The notes under the pieces were generated by a model. That model searched no databases, was not told the DNA's origin, and saw only the letters and a list, made by a program, of their open reading frames with translations. DNA of 64,000 nt, from the NCBI GenBank assembly GCA_016806645.1, contig JACSYO010000560.1:650001-714000 (forward strand). Reading direction: 5' to 3'. The position numbers were made by a program, and so were the translations under genes. Positions 12,874-24,517 of the stretch are shown one piece after another. Numbering within the stretch: the first letter of the stretch is position 1; each line of letters opens with the position of its first letter. The DNA comes from Ophiodon elongatus (lineage: Eukaryota; Chordata; Actinopteri; Perciformes; Hexagrammidae).

Positions 12874-13746
12874 CAGAGAGAGGAGAGCGAGGAGAGAGAG
12901 GAGAGAGGAGAGAGGAGGGAGAGGAGAGAGGAGAGAGGAGGGAGAAGAGAGAGGAGAGAGGAGGGAGAGGAGAGAGGAGAGAGAGGAGAGAGGAGAGAGA
13001 GGAGGGAGAGGAGAGAGGAGAGAGAGGAGAGAGAGGAGAGAGAAGGGAGAGGAGAGAGGAGAGAGAGATAAGAGAGGAGGGAGAGGAGAGAGGAGAGAGA
13101 GGAGAGAGAAGGGAGAGGAGAGAGGAGAGAGGAGAGAGAGGAGAGAGGAAAGAGAGGAGAGAGAAGGGAGAGGAGAGAGGAGAGAGATAAGAGAGGAGGG
13201 AGAGGAGAGAGGAGAGAGGAGAGAGAGGAGAGAGAAGGGAGAGGAGAGAGGGATGAGAGAGGAGGGAAAGGAGAGAGGAGAGAGGAGAGAGAAGGGAGAG
13301 GACAGAGGAGAGATAGATGAGAGAGGAGAGAGGAGAGAGAGGAGAGGAGGGAGAGGAGAGAGGAGAGAGGAGAGAGGAGAGAGAAGGGAGAGGAGAGAGG
13401 AGAGAGGAGAGAGAGATGGGAGAGGAGAGAGGAGAGAGAGGAGAGGAGGGAGAGGAGAGAGAAGGGAGGAGAGAGAGGATAGAGGAGAGAGGAGAGAGAG
13501 GAGAGAGAGGAGAGAGAGATGAGAGAGAGGAGAGAGAGATGAGAGAGAGGAGAGAGAGGAGAGAGGAGAGAGAGATGAGAGAGAGGAGAGAGGAGAAAGG
13601 GGAGAGAGAGATGAGAGAGGAGAGAGGAGAGAAAGGAGAGGAGAGAGAAGGGAGAGGAGAGAGGAGAGAGGAGAGAGAGGAGAGAGGAGAGAGGAGAGAG
13701 GAGAGAGAGGAGAGGAGAGAGGAGAGAGGAGAGAGAGGAGAGAGGT
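12874..13746 (+). repeat. purine-rich (GAGAGAGGAGAGAGG)-type minisatellite, ~870 bp
   Basis: Almost unbroken A/G on the plus strand, with rare T or C in GATAAGAG, GGATGAG and GACAGAG variants. It creates spurious long ORFs on both strands (Ser/Leu/Pro or Glu/Arg rich). Confidence 0.97.
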
Positions 13747-14835
13747 GCTGATGAGGGAGAAAAATGAGAAAAACAATTGCCAGAGAGTCATCAAACAAAC
13801 AGATGCCAAATGAGACTCAAGTCAGTGGGTTGGACTGGCATCTCTCACGATGGCGCCATAACGCTGGCACGTCATCCTGCTAAGGCCTGGCATAATGTCT
13901 GCATTACACTGCTTTGACGGAACAGGTGACAAATTATGGATGTGCAAATGACAAATGATGAAACGCGTTGCCGTGTGGAGAATTTGTTCGCAGATGATCC
14001 AACACCGAGCTTCCAAAAGGGGCGGGTGGGCGGGGGGGGGGGGAGAAACAAAGACGACACAATATATTCCGCGTTTAAATCCACATTTTCATGAGTATGA
14101 TTTTGTATTATCAAATATCCAATCCATTCTTCCCATCCTCGTCTCCAGGGGCAGATTTGTGAAAACATTATACTTCTCTCTTGGCTCGACTGAGGTCCCA
14201 ATCACAATTCTGCTATTACATTAAATTGGTGGGAACAAGCGGTTTACATTAGCAAAGATGGGAAATATGGGCTCTCTGGTGCCACACCATGCGATATCGA
14301 TGCCGTGACTTCAAGCCCACTGTGAAACCCCTCCCACATTCATTTCCTCTCCCTGTCTGATCAGTCTTTCCTGTCACGTCGCCCCCTGCTGTATGTCGCC
14401 TCACACAGCAGAACGCCACGAGAAAGAAGGAAAACTGACAACGCTGTTCGGCAAATTGAAAAGTTAAACTTTCCAGTTCTTTGAAATGTTTGAAAGGGAA
14501 TGAAAAATGGTGCTTCAAAGGCAATTAGTCTTTAATTCATACCCGTAAAACAAATAATTCAAAAACATTCAAGCTACTTTAATTATTAATTTCAAAGTTT
14601 CGAAAAACAGGGAGCCAGAGAAAGAAGCCGAGATGGAGATAAAATGAGATGAGCAAACCTTCCATATATCAATGTCTGAGACCATATGAGTTGCTTTTCT
14701 TATTAGGTACACGACTCTAACGTATTATGCATAAACATTTTGATTTATTGGATCCGTTAATATTTTTATCATGTGTACCTATCGCTGAACAACCATCATC
14801 TGAACAATATTCTGTCTGGCAGCTGCTATCTAACA

Positions 14836-14838
<3 letters not shown>

Positions 14839-14920
<82 letters not shown>
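14839..14920. repeat. (TG)n microsatellite
   Basis: 41 TG units, uninterrupted. Confidence 0.97.
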
Positions 14921-14921
<1 letters not shown>

Positions 14922-15236
14922 AAGTTTGTGTGAAAATCCTTTGAGAATTCTGGTTCAGTAAAAGCTTTATTTTATATGACATAACTATGAACTTTAAAAC
15001 TACCGACGATAAATTAAAAGCTTTTTTTTGGCATTCTTAGTTTGAGTCCAAAATGAACACACAATCATTTTATTTTGTCTGGTCAACTTGTTCTCTCATG
15101 CGAGACGCTAAGTACTCTTCACACCGACTTGTCACCAAAAGACATTTTGAACAAAAAGTAGATTTTGGTGATCAGATATCGAGAGAAATGCTGACGATTG
15201 TCTCGTCCTGCGTTCCCATTTCAACACGAAGCTCAC

Positions 15237-15314
15237 CAGTTCATTGTGGAGTCTGAGAATCAGGTCGTCTTTCTCCCTCAGCTGTTGCAGCAAGGCCTCC
15301 TCTCTGCCGGGGTC
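15237..15314 (-). CDS. ccser1: ccser1 internal exon (coiled coil)
   Basis: The minus strand has the acceptor GCTTGTGTTCAG, 78 nt (26 codons) and the donor CTG|GTGAGC. The peptide is DPGREEALLQQLREKDDLI followed by LRLHNEL. The spacing of L/I residues and the LREKDDLI core match the coiled-coil segment of CCSER1, where vertebrate homologues read L(K/R)EKDELI. Both borders are phase 0, so it joins the preceding PFK exon and the following ESAK exon cleanly and could be skipped in frame. A short coiled coil here suggests homotypic or partner binding, but no partner can be read from the sequence. Confidence 0.9.
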
Positions 15315-15441
15315 CTGAACACAAGCAACAAGACACCACATTACTTAGGACACTGCAGACAGCCATGATTTATCTCGGGGGGCCATATTCCCGCAAAAGC
15401 AATACATAGAGCCTAAGAGGATGACAACATACACACGGTAG

Positions 15442-15446
15442 GTGTG

Positions 15447-15480
<34 letters not shown>

Positions 15481-15481
15481 C
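15442..15481. repeat. (TG)n microsatellite
   Basis: About 19 TG units with one GCGT interruption. Confidence 0.95.
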
Positions 15482-15682
15482 ATGTGAATTTCTGACCGTC
15501 TCCATAAAAGTTTACGTGTGTTTGCAAGTGTTTTATGTGCATTTATGAGCGTGTTTTGTTGCTGCTCTCGCTAGTGTGTGTGTGTGTGTGTAATAAAGTT
15601 GTCATGCATGCAGCAGGCATTGTGATCTTCTCTCCTCTCTACGTGTCTGTGATAAACTTGGCGTGTCCTGTGGCGCGCCCCC

Positions 15683-15708
15683 CACACACACACACACACA
15701 CACACACC
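15683..15708. repeat. (CA)n microsatellite
   Basis: 13 CA units followed by a C-run. Confidence 0.95.
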
Positions 15709-15819
15709 CCCCTCCCAGAGCACATAGCACTTTGATACGACCTTGTGTTGTCAGGGGACATTACTGTGGGGAAGATGGAGAGCAGCGACCGGGACAGAGG
15801 ACCGGAGAGGGAGGAGAGT

Positions 15820-15890
15820 AATAATACTAATAAAAATAACTTTATTCTTATGGCACCTTTCAAAACAACGGTTACAAAGTGCTTCATAGC
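15820..15890 (-). mobile_element. LINE 3' tail fragment, L2-like
   Basis: Read on the minus strand, GAAGCACTTTGTAACCGTTG leads to a GGTGCCATAAGAATAAAG element and a TTATTATTATT tail. This is the usual 3' end of fish L2-like LINEs. It has the opposite orientation to the copies at 18 and 20 kb. Confidence 0.55.
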
Positions 15891-17004
15891 AACAACAAAC
15901 AAAAAAGAAAAGAGGTGGTTATAAATAATTCTAAAAATGGCATTACGTCACATTAAAATGTGTTTGGTGTTTATGATGCATCATGTTTATGACTATATTT
16001 GCGCAGCAATTGTTATTCGAGTCTCATTCATCCGACGCACAAATTGAGTTCCCCCAAGTAAAATGATGTGACAGGACTCGTGTTGTAAAGTTGCTGAAGG
16101 GAAAACAGAGAAATGTAAAGTCTGCCGAGCTGATTTCCAACAGCAGGGTTTTCTAAAGTCCAGTTATGTGACCGTCCAACAGCCAAGAGGAGGCTGCCAG
16201 AAGATCTCAGGCTACAAAATGACTCATGGGGGGGTCCAGAAAACTGGGCTCCAGACCTAGCAGTTATGATTAAAAATATTCTGAAGGTGACAGGTAGCTA
16301 AGACGTGGACGGGGAGAAGAACAGACCGGGGTGAGAGCAAAGCAATAACAGAGCGAGAGACGGAGCAGATGACAGTCAGACGGTCATTACCTCTTCAAGG
16401 ACATAAAAAGAAGGGGGCAAGATAACAGGAGGAGAATGAGGCGGAGACGGGGAAGAAAGGGGGACAGTGATAGAGAGGAGGAGAGGACAGAGAGGGCCCG
16501 GGGCTGAGCATGATGGTCGGAGACCGTGGGGAGCCATCTAGCTAAAGGACAGACAGAGAGTCAGAGGGAGACCACGGGGAACCGGAGAGCTACAACGACG
16601 TCCTTTAAACGACCTCTCTGATGCAAACACAGCCTGCTGGTCCGATCCTCGAGTCACGTCGCTGGTCGGAAATGTGCAAACGTAACTCGTGTGTTAAATT
16701 GTGACCGCTGTGATGACCCTAAATGGATAAATAACTGTGAGGAAATAAAATTTAAAAAAAAGCCAAAACAGGGTTTCTGCAGGGTTCACCCGAGTAAAAT
16801 TTTTAACACGTTTACTTTTTTAACACATTTAGCATTTAACTAAATAACGCCACATGGATTGCAATTTAGCCAGCAGCATGTAAAAAATAAATTGAAAGGA
16901 TTCAATTAAATTACTGAAAAACACCTGGGCCCAGATGAAATGGATTGATGGATTAACCAATTAGAAATGATTCATTGATTTAAAAGGTGTACATGCAGGA
17001 ACTG

Positions 17005-17265
17005 TCCAACACGTCGGGGCCTCTGGGCCCCACGTCGGGGTCTCTGGACCCAACACGTCGGGGCCTCTGGGCCCAACACGTCGGGGTCTCTGGGCCCCAC
17101 GTCGGGGCCTCTGGACCCAACGTCGGGGCCTCTGGGCCCAACACATCGGGGCATCTGGGCCCCACGTCGGGGTCTCTGGGCCCCACGTCGGGGTGTCTGG
17201 GCCCCACATCGAGGTCTCTGGGCCCCACGTCGGGGTCTGTGAGCCCCACGTCGGGGCCAGTAAGC
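17005..17265 (+). repeat. GC-rich minisatellite, unit ~21-26 bp
   Basis: About twelve units of the form CACGTCGGGG(C/T)CTCTGGGCCC, with optional AA before CACGTC. Each unit has a CpG and most have GGGCCC. Confidence 0.95.
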
Positions 17266-17340
17266 AAGCTGGGTGTTTTTATGTGTTTCAGTGTGTATGC
17301 TGTGTGCTGCTATCAGTGTGTCAGTTTGACCGAGCCGAGC

Positions 17341-17363
17341 CACACACACACACGACACACGAT

Positions 17364-17418
<55 letters not shown>
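17341..17418. repeat. (CA)n microsatellite
   Basis: CA tracts split by GACACACGATG; the main tract has about 27 units. Confidence 0.97.
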
Positions 17419-17420
<2 letters not shown>

Positions 17421-17999
17421 CCGCAGCAGGATGAAGAGTGTGCTTCGGCTGCATTAATACAAAATCCGGCTCATTAGACTTTCTCTCCGTCGTAATCTAT
17501 TATTACCCGTCATTTTAAGTTCAATTTTTAAACTATAATAAAATATAATAAGATGACGACATATTTAAAGTCGGAATCCATGATCCAGGATACAAATTCA
17601 GCGGCTCTATCCTGACGGTCCACTGGCTATCCGTTTAGTGAGCGGTGTTCACACACAGCCCTGGCTCTGTATGTGGGAAACAATCAAAGTGGATCAGACC
17701 CAGCCACCAGCACCACGCTGTGACCCGTTGTGGTCACAGACGCGCTTCCTAGGCCTGCAGTACATCAAGATGATGGACGGCCTTCAGATTCTTCATTCAT
17801 TGTTAAAAAGGGAATTCAGTCCATGAAAGGAAAATATTCTGTCTGTGTTGGTAGAGACTGAACAGCCCCCCGCAGGCACAAACGACTGTCACAACAATCC
17901 CACTTCTAGGTTATAGGTGTGTAACGTCTCCCAACAGCCCACAATCTAACACAAAACATTTTATAACTGACATTAATGAACTTAAATTTAAAACTTTTG

Positions 18000-18117
18000 A
18001 ATACCTTCTAAGGCCTGAGACTTCAATGCTTTTAAAGACTTATTTATGTTTTATGTCACACACTTAGAAGTCCCTCACTGTTGAAAGTAGCCAAACAGAT
18101 AAACTTGCCTTGCCTTT
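18000..18117 (+). mobile_element. L2-type LINE 3' tail fragment
   Basis: TGTTGAAAGTAGCCAAACAG followed by ATAAACTTGCCTTGCC aligns with the tail of the larger L2 copy at 21515-21557. Only the 3' UTR end is recognisable, and the left border is a guess. Confidence 0.6.
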
Positions 18118-18261
18118 TCAGGACCTGCACTACCCTGTAAAACCCATCTTACTTTCTCACCTCTGCACACTTGGCTAAAAACAGCGTGAAGTGAGCTGCA
18201 CTGGACTCAGAGTGCCTGTTTCAGAAAGTTAAAGAAACATTTGGCAGCACCAGTGTTTCTG

Positions 18262-18265
<4 letters not shown>

Positions 18266-18302
<37 letters not shown>
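18266..18302. repeat. (TG)n microsatellite
   Basis: About 18 TG units. Confidence 0.97.
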
Positions 18303-18303
<1 letters not shown>

Positions 18304-18765
18304 TCAAAAAGTGTTGATGGGTTTTGTTTTACTGGCTCCCTGGTTTTACAGGTCTAATTGATGTAGAGGTCTGTGTGAGGGCTTTCCATAGACAAAAGAT
18401 AATGGTCAAGGAGGACAAAGCTAAAAGCTTCGCTAAGTGCCTCATTGGTGATAAAAACCTAAAAAAGAAAGCATTTCCCTCTCGGAAATAGAAAAACAAT
18501 TAACAAAAACAAAACACAGCGGTAGTGAATGTGAATGGACTCTGTAACTGGGTTTACAGGAGAGGTACCAGTATTTATAGATGACAAGGATGTGTTTTTT
18601 TTCCTCTTGCCAAAGCACAGCACCAAAATTACCAACATGAGATTCGGATGGGACTGAAAACCACTAACATGCTGTGACAATTACTACATTAGTCAGTCTC
18701 TTAAATTAATCTCACCCGGATAGGACTAAAGGCTGCTCTAAATGAGCTGTCTGGCTACAACCGCA

Positions 18766-18768
<3 letters not shown>

Positions 18769-18829
<61 letters not shown>
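18769..18829. repeat. (TG)n microsatellite
   Basis: About 28 TG units ending GCGCGCA. Confidence 0.97.
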
Positions 18830-18832
<3 letters not shown>

Positions 18833-19860
18833 ACACTGCATATATATCAGTAGTTGTGTCTCAAATGTTCAGAACAGGCTTATGAATAAATCCATGTGGA
18901 ATGACTTGCATGGTTTGTTTACAGGCCAGACGAGACCGTAAGAGTATAAACAGAAAGTCAGAGGAGGAGATGGGTAGAACCTGTGAGAGGAACACAGAAG
19001 GATCATAACGAGAGAGAGATAATGTACCTCAACTAGGCCACGCAGATTTAAATGCCAATGGACTCATGCTCATATGACCTCAATGGGATGACGTACAATT
19101 AAAAAAGTGTAATGGCCTTACTTTGTTGTCGCTCAAACACCCATTGCTGAGCAAACCTACCATGTCCTATCCCACGACGTTCATTGACAAAAGAAAAACA
19201 TTAACAAACGTGAAACAAAAATGAGAAACTTTACCCCGCTTGCTAAAAAAGAAGCGCCACAATGTGCATTTAGTCACCCATCAGGTGGCGTTCCAACCAA
19301 TTGTTCAAGGCAGAATTGAATGGAAAAGGGCTGTGGAGGGAAAGCGGGGCATGCGAATTTATTTCTAATGTGATTGGAATAGCCTCGGTGGGGATAAATG
19401 TGATCAAAATCGCTGGAGTGCATCCACTTTATGTGATTTTGTATAAAAGGTTGAGGCCACTCTATGGTTGCAATCAGCAGCGAGTTGAAGAGGGTATGGA
19501 GATGAATTGCATTCCCCTTGTTAGCAGAAATTATTCAATTTGTTAACTATTTTTTTTTTTTGGAGAAAGACACATTTGAGAAAATGTGTTGTTTATTATT
19601 ATTATAACACCCCTCTTCATCCAGTTTGTTTAACAAATTGCCTATTTCTTGAATTTGGGTAAAGAGGTGTGAGAAATAACAGCATGATCAAATGGTTTTC
19701 TTTGTTCTCTTTACACCTATCCATAACTTTCCACTTCTTAACTCAAAAGTGTCACCTTTAGTTGGACATGTAGCCGGACTAACGGATAACAATTCTAAGT
19801 CTGAAGTCCTGCTGCTTAGATATTCTACCGACACACTTTTTCAAAAATATTTCACACTGC

Positions 19861-20967
19861 ATGACCACTGATCTTCTACAAATTGTAAACACCTCCCTTC
19901 GCTCAGGTGTTTTCCCACAAGCCCTAAAAACTGCAGTTATTAAACCACTCCTAAAGAAGGCTAGTTTAGACCCCGCAATAATGAAAAAGTATAGGCCAAT
20001 ATCAAACCTCCCATTGTTAAGTAAAATAATAGAAAAAGTGTTTTTTCAACAGCTGAACAACTTCTTAGCCGTAAATAACTGTTTTGATGTCTTTCAGTCC
20101 GGCTTTCGACAGCACCACAGTACTGAAACTGCTCTTGTTAAGGTTTTCAACGACATCCACTTAAACACAGACAGTGGCAGAATCTCAGTCTTAGTATTAC
20201 TGGATCTCAGTGCTGCATTCGACACGGTCGACCATGACATACTACAAGACAGACTAAAGGTCTGGGTAGGACTCTCTGGCGCAGCACTTAACTGGTTTGA
20301 ATCCTGCTTGAAGGGCCGAGAATACTTTGTGTCTGTAGCTAATTACACATCAGAGCTGACTATGGTGACATGTGGTGTTCCCCAAGGTTCAATACTGGGG
20401 CCTCTTCTGTTCAACATCTACATGCTTCCACTGGCTCAGATTATGGAAAACAAGAAAGTGTGTTATCATAATTATGCAGGCGACACACAAATCTACATAA
20501 CTATATCACCAGGGGACCATAATCCCATACAAGGGCTGGGTAAATGCATTGAACAAATCAACAACTGGATGTGCCAGAATTTCCTTCAATTAAATAAAGA
20601 TAAAACAGAAGTAATTGTTTTTGGTAGCAAGGATGAACGATTGAAAGTCAGCGCTCAGCTTCAATCACTGATGTTAAAAACCACAAACCAAGCCAGAAAC
20701 CTAGGTGTAGTTATGGATTCAGACCTCAACCTGAACAGCCATACCAAGACAATTACAAAATCAGCCTACTATCACCTGAAGAATATAGCAAGGATTAGAG
20801 GACTGATGTCTCAACAGGATTTGGAAAAACTTGTCCACGCATTTATCTTCAGTAGACTGGACTACTGTAACGGTGTGTTTACAGGTCTCTGTAAAAAGTC
20901 AGTCAGAAAGCTGCAGCTCGAGTCCTCACTAAGACCAAGAAATTGGATCACATCACTCCAGTTCTGA
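19861..20967 (+). pseudogene. L2-type LINE reverse transcriptase, N-terminal part, broken
   Basis: The frame of 368 residues carries RT landmarks in order: YRPISNLPLLSKIIEK (about 44-59), GFRQHHSTETAL (81-92), motif A LDLSAAFDTVDH (114-125), motif B GVPQGSILGP (172-181), the motif C position YAGDTQIYI (205-213) and LNKDKTEVIVFG. In active L2/CR1/Jockey-clade enzymes motif C is YADD; here the first aspartate is Gly (codon 20479-20481), which should abolish polymerisation. Near 20917 a small deletion shifts the frame, and the remaining sequence continues in another frame. Upstream homology without a start codon shows that the annotated Met is internal. The product is not expected to be functional. 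Confidence 0.85.
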
Positions 20968-21251
20968 GGTCTTTGCACTGGCTTCCTGTCCAACAAAGAA
21001 TTGACTTTAAAATCCTGCTGTTGGTTTATAAAGCACTGAATGCTTTAGGGCCTACATACATTTTTGATATGCTGCTACCTTATGAACCATCCCGACCCCT
21101 GAGGTCGTCTGGGACCGGTCTACTTTCTGTTCCAAGAGTCAGAACTAAACATGGAGAAGCAGCGTTCAGTTTTTCTGCTCCACATATCTGGAACAAGGTC
21201 CCTGAAAGCTGCAGTTCTGCTGAGACCCTAAACTCCTTTAAATCCAGATAG
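20920..21251 (+). pseudogene. L2-type LINE reverse transcriptase, C-terminal part, frame-shifted
   Basis: This is the continuation of the same element in another frame. It contains the characteristic C-terminal landmarks HITPVLRSLHWLPVQQRI, FKILLLVYKALN and a PHIWNKVPESCSS-like stretch, and ends at a stop after FKSR. These are the standard tail motifs of L2-like LINE proteins in fish. About 300 bp of AT-rich 3' UTR follows. Confidence 0.85.
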
Positions 21252-22386
21252 AAGACTCTTCTGTTTGCTGTTGCCTTTAATTGAACCAGATTCAAGGATC
21301 TTAATCAATTTCTGCATCTCACTACTGTATTTTATTTCTTAAACTGCACTGCAACTTTTATTCTATTTTTTTAGCTTTTTAATGTTTTACTGACTGTTTT
21401 GAACGTTGTTTTTAATGTTTAAATGAATGTTCTTAATTGTTTTTAAATCTTCTTTTCTTTTGCATTATGTTTTGATGCTTAATGGTTTTATGTGAAGCAC
21501 TTTAAATTGCCTTGTTGTTGAAATGTGCTATACAAATAAACTTGCCTTGCCTTGCCTAAAAGAAAACCCATTCGACTAGTGGTACAGAGTCCAAGAGAAT
21601 CTCACATGAACTGTAGGTATACATAAATATATACATGTATTGATAATATTTTGAGTATATAGTCTTTTGGGAAATGCCAGCCTGCATACTAAAAGTGCTT
21701 AATTTTGGTGTTGATGGACCCTATTGTCCCAAAATGCTACGCAGAAGAGAAATTGAGGAGCAACTCAGAGCTTGAAAAACAAGAGAAAGAAAACTGAGAG
21801 CATGGTGGTTTGACCCAGCAACCACAGACAGAACAAACCACAAAGTAATGACTCCTTGGCACTTCACCAGCTTTTTGTGACTTTTTCTGTTGATACAAAT
21901 TGCTTAAGCACTTTAAACATGTTCTATACTTACTGCCAAAATAGTGCACAACATGAAGTATGAAGTGGTGTACGAAATATCTTTCATGGAACGAGAGCAC
22001 AACTGAGTACAGTAAAAAAAAATGTAAATCATACACATACATGTGCACACTGACCCTTCATTAAGTAGCCCTCCTCATGGTATGACATATCTGTCCATGT
22101 CTTTATCCTTTATTTCTGTCTACTTGAGGTCTGTGCTTATACTGTATACTGCCTGCCTGTCTATAATTATGACTTTAATAGCATACTATTCATGCTAACG
22201 CTGACAGAAGAGGGCAAGCGAAGCAGCTTAAGTGTAAAAAAAAGAGAGGTGATAAAAAAAAAAAGAAAAGTGTCATTTGCACATACAGATACAGTTTCAT
22301 GCCTTCAAGAATGTACAATTAAAACCTGTGACCTTTGTCAGCTGTCTTTATCAATTTGCTCTGCTGTCAGTAGACTTTAAAGACCA

Positions 22387-23754
22387 GGGGTCTCATTTAG
22401 AAGCCTTGCGTATGCACAAAGCGAGGCCTTCCGCACGCAAAAGTTGTGACGAGAATGAGCGCACGTTTACGGAACCGTGACCCACACGTACGAACGTCTC
22501 GGAGACGACGCAGATGGTGAGGTGGTGAACTGAAGCCAGACTGGAGAAATGAAACGTGAGGCGCATCATTAGAGGTATAATGATGCCTCTCACTTTGCCT
22601 TTAATTGCACTTCATATCACACCTTATTTTGCACTTATAGATCCTCTTTCATCATAAACAGTCAAACCAGCGGCGTTATTTGTGCTTGTACTAGTGAGCC
22701 ATAACCATAAGCACATTTCTATTGTGAAATATATAAACCAACTCAAACCTCAAATCAAATTCCGCTCAATATCTCATTAGCGCTGTCTGCTCTCCTCACC
22801 GCAGAGGAGAGGGCCGAACGAGCAGCGGATGAAATTATCATCGTCCGTAAGATTATGTCAAACAGTGTTAAAGAACCGCAGAAAAGAGCGTCAATATGTT
22901 TTTTGTAATCTTCTAATACCGTTCATATATCACCAAGTACGATCTTAATATAGTTTTTGTGCGTAAAATCGCTGCAGTGAACACGGTATGTGTTACACGG
23001 TAGAACACTGGAGTCACCATGGGGACTCCAGTGCGCTCTGCCTTCTCCAGTCACCTCACTGGGTAAATCTCCACCACCTGCACGTAAAGATTGTATAAAT
23101 TAGCAAAGTGTGGAAATAAAACCAGTGACAGCTCTCGCAGTATCGACCTATATCCTCATCATCAGTCTGAATGCATGAATAAGTAAATAGTGGTCACCTA
23201 TCAAACTGCCCTTTTTAAATAATAGCCAGAACGGTGGCTACACTGATCCTCGCGATCAGTCTGATTGCTGTAAACATCAATACTACGGTGACACTCGTGA
23301 TGTGTAGTGCTTCACGAATGGAAGCACTGGAACTGTTAGGACTGCGTAAATGGAAGAATCAGGAGGGAACGAGCGTTCAGAGATCACCTCATCCACAGGC
23401 ACTTTGATTTTTGTGTAAAAAAAAAAGAAGAAAAAATCCTTTTCTTCGTCTTCCTCTCGGTAGTTGAAGTGGTTCCCCATCAAGAACCATTGACCAGCAG
23501 GCTCATGTCTATGCATTGACCTTATAAGGTGCTTTGCATTGACCATTTATGGTTGAATGTGGGCGTGTAGAGGGCGTGGATGTGAGGCTGAACCAGCTGC
23601 GCACATTTACAGGTTGTTTTGAGATTTTGGGATGTATAAAAGGAAAGTGCACACTGGCAGGCGTACGCAAGGTTTTATTAATCAGAATATTTGTATTAAT
23701 CGTACGTGTATTTCCTCCTTTGTCCATACGGAAAATTTTTATAAATGAGACCCC
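22387..23754. mobile_element. non-autonomous DNA transposon-like element with terminal inverted repeats
   Basis: The left end GGGGTCTCATTTA and the right end TAAATGAGACCCC are perfect 13-bp inverted repeats. Similarity continues inward imperfectly for about 40 bp (left TTGCGTATGCACAAAG, right in complement TTCCGTATGGACAAAG). The interior of about 1.3 kb has no transposase-like ORF. Fish genomes carry many elements ending in GGTCTCATTTATAAA. No clear target-site duplication is visible, so the superfamily is left open. Confidence 0.65.
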
Positions 23755-23784
23755 ATTAGTAGACTATGACTGGTTAAATCATAC

Positions 23785-24008
23785 CATATCACTTGTATCG
23801 CGCTTTTCTCGTCTTCCGACCACTCAAAGCACTCTTTACACTACATGTCATCATCCACCCAGTCACACACCGCAGGCACAGCTACGGGAGCAGTTAGGAG
23901 TTAAGTGTCTTTCCCGAGGACACATCAACATGGACTAGTGGAGCCGGGGACCGAACCTCCTCCGATCCTCCTCTGATTGAAGGAGGACCGGCTCTAACAC
24001 ATCCCCGG
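23785..24008 (-). mobile_element. tRNA-derived SINE, internally shortened
   Basis: On the minus strand there is a degenerate tRNA-like head, a B box AGGTTCGGTCCCC, a body containing GTGTCCTCGGGAAAGACACT, and a tail with CTTTGAGTGGTCGGAAGACG followed by AGAAAAGCGCGATACAAGTG. The second copy at 39787-40067 has the same parts in the same order. This copy lacks roughly 50 bp in the body. Its 5' end abuts the minisatellite at 24010. Confidence 0.7.
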
Positions 24009-24009
24009 A

Positions 24010-24517
24010 CACGTACGGTACATACACGCTACATACGGTACATACACGCTACATACGGTACATACACGTACGGTACATACACGCTACATACGGTACATAC
24101 ACGTACGGTACATACACGCTACATACGGTACATACATGTACGGTACATACACGCTACATACACGCTACATACGGTACATACACGCTACATACGGTACATA
24201 CATGTACGGTACATACACGCTACATACGGTACATACACGCTACATACGGTACATATATGTACGGTACATACACGTACGGTACATACACGCTACATACGGT
24301 ACATATATGTACGGTACATACACGCTACATACGGTACATACATGTACGGTACATACACGCTACATACGGTAGATACACGCTACATACACGTACGGTACAT
24401 ACACGCTACATACGGTACATACATGTACGGTACATACACGCTACATACGGTACATACATGCTACATACACGTACGGTACATACACACTACATACGGTACA
24501 TACACGCTACATACGGT
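24010..24517 (+). repeat. minisatellite of CGCTACATACGGTACATACA units
   Basis: About 25 units mixing a 20-bp unit CGCTACATACGGTACATACA and a shorter CGTACGGTACATACA variant, with ATGTACGG substitutions. It begins at the 5' end of the SINE. Confidence 0.95.

Larger units (their letters stand above)
9772..15236 (-). other. ccser1: ccser1 intron, 5.5 kb
   Basis: It contains the CA tract next to the acceptor, a diverged duplicate of a conserved-looking block (10.1-10.9 kb), a TG tract, a 50-bp minisatellite with palindromes, a purine tract of about 870 bp and a long TG tract at 14.84 kb. No coding sequence was seen. Confidence 0.7.
19740..21557 (+). mobile_element. 5'-truncated L2-type LINE fragment, inactive
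   Basis: This is a non-LTR retrotransposon reverse transcriptase remnant followed by a 3' UTR ending in ATACAAATAAACTTGCC and the repeated unit TTGCC, the usual fish L2-like tail. There is no endonuclease domain, so the copy is 5' truncated. Homology extends in frame upstream of the first Met to about 19784, where a stop occurs; the true 5' border is uncertain. It lies antisense to ccser1 within an intron. Confidence 0.85.

Noticed and set aside
12821..13809. Two 325-codon ORFs rich in Ser/Leu/Pro on the minus strand and Glu/Arg ORFs on the plus strand
   Set aside because: Both come from the purine minisatellite; overlapping frames are open only because the repeat lacks stop words.
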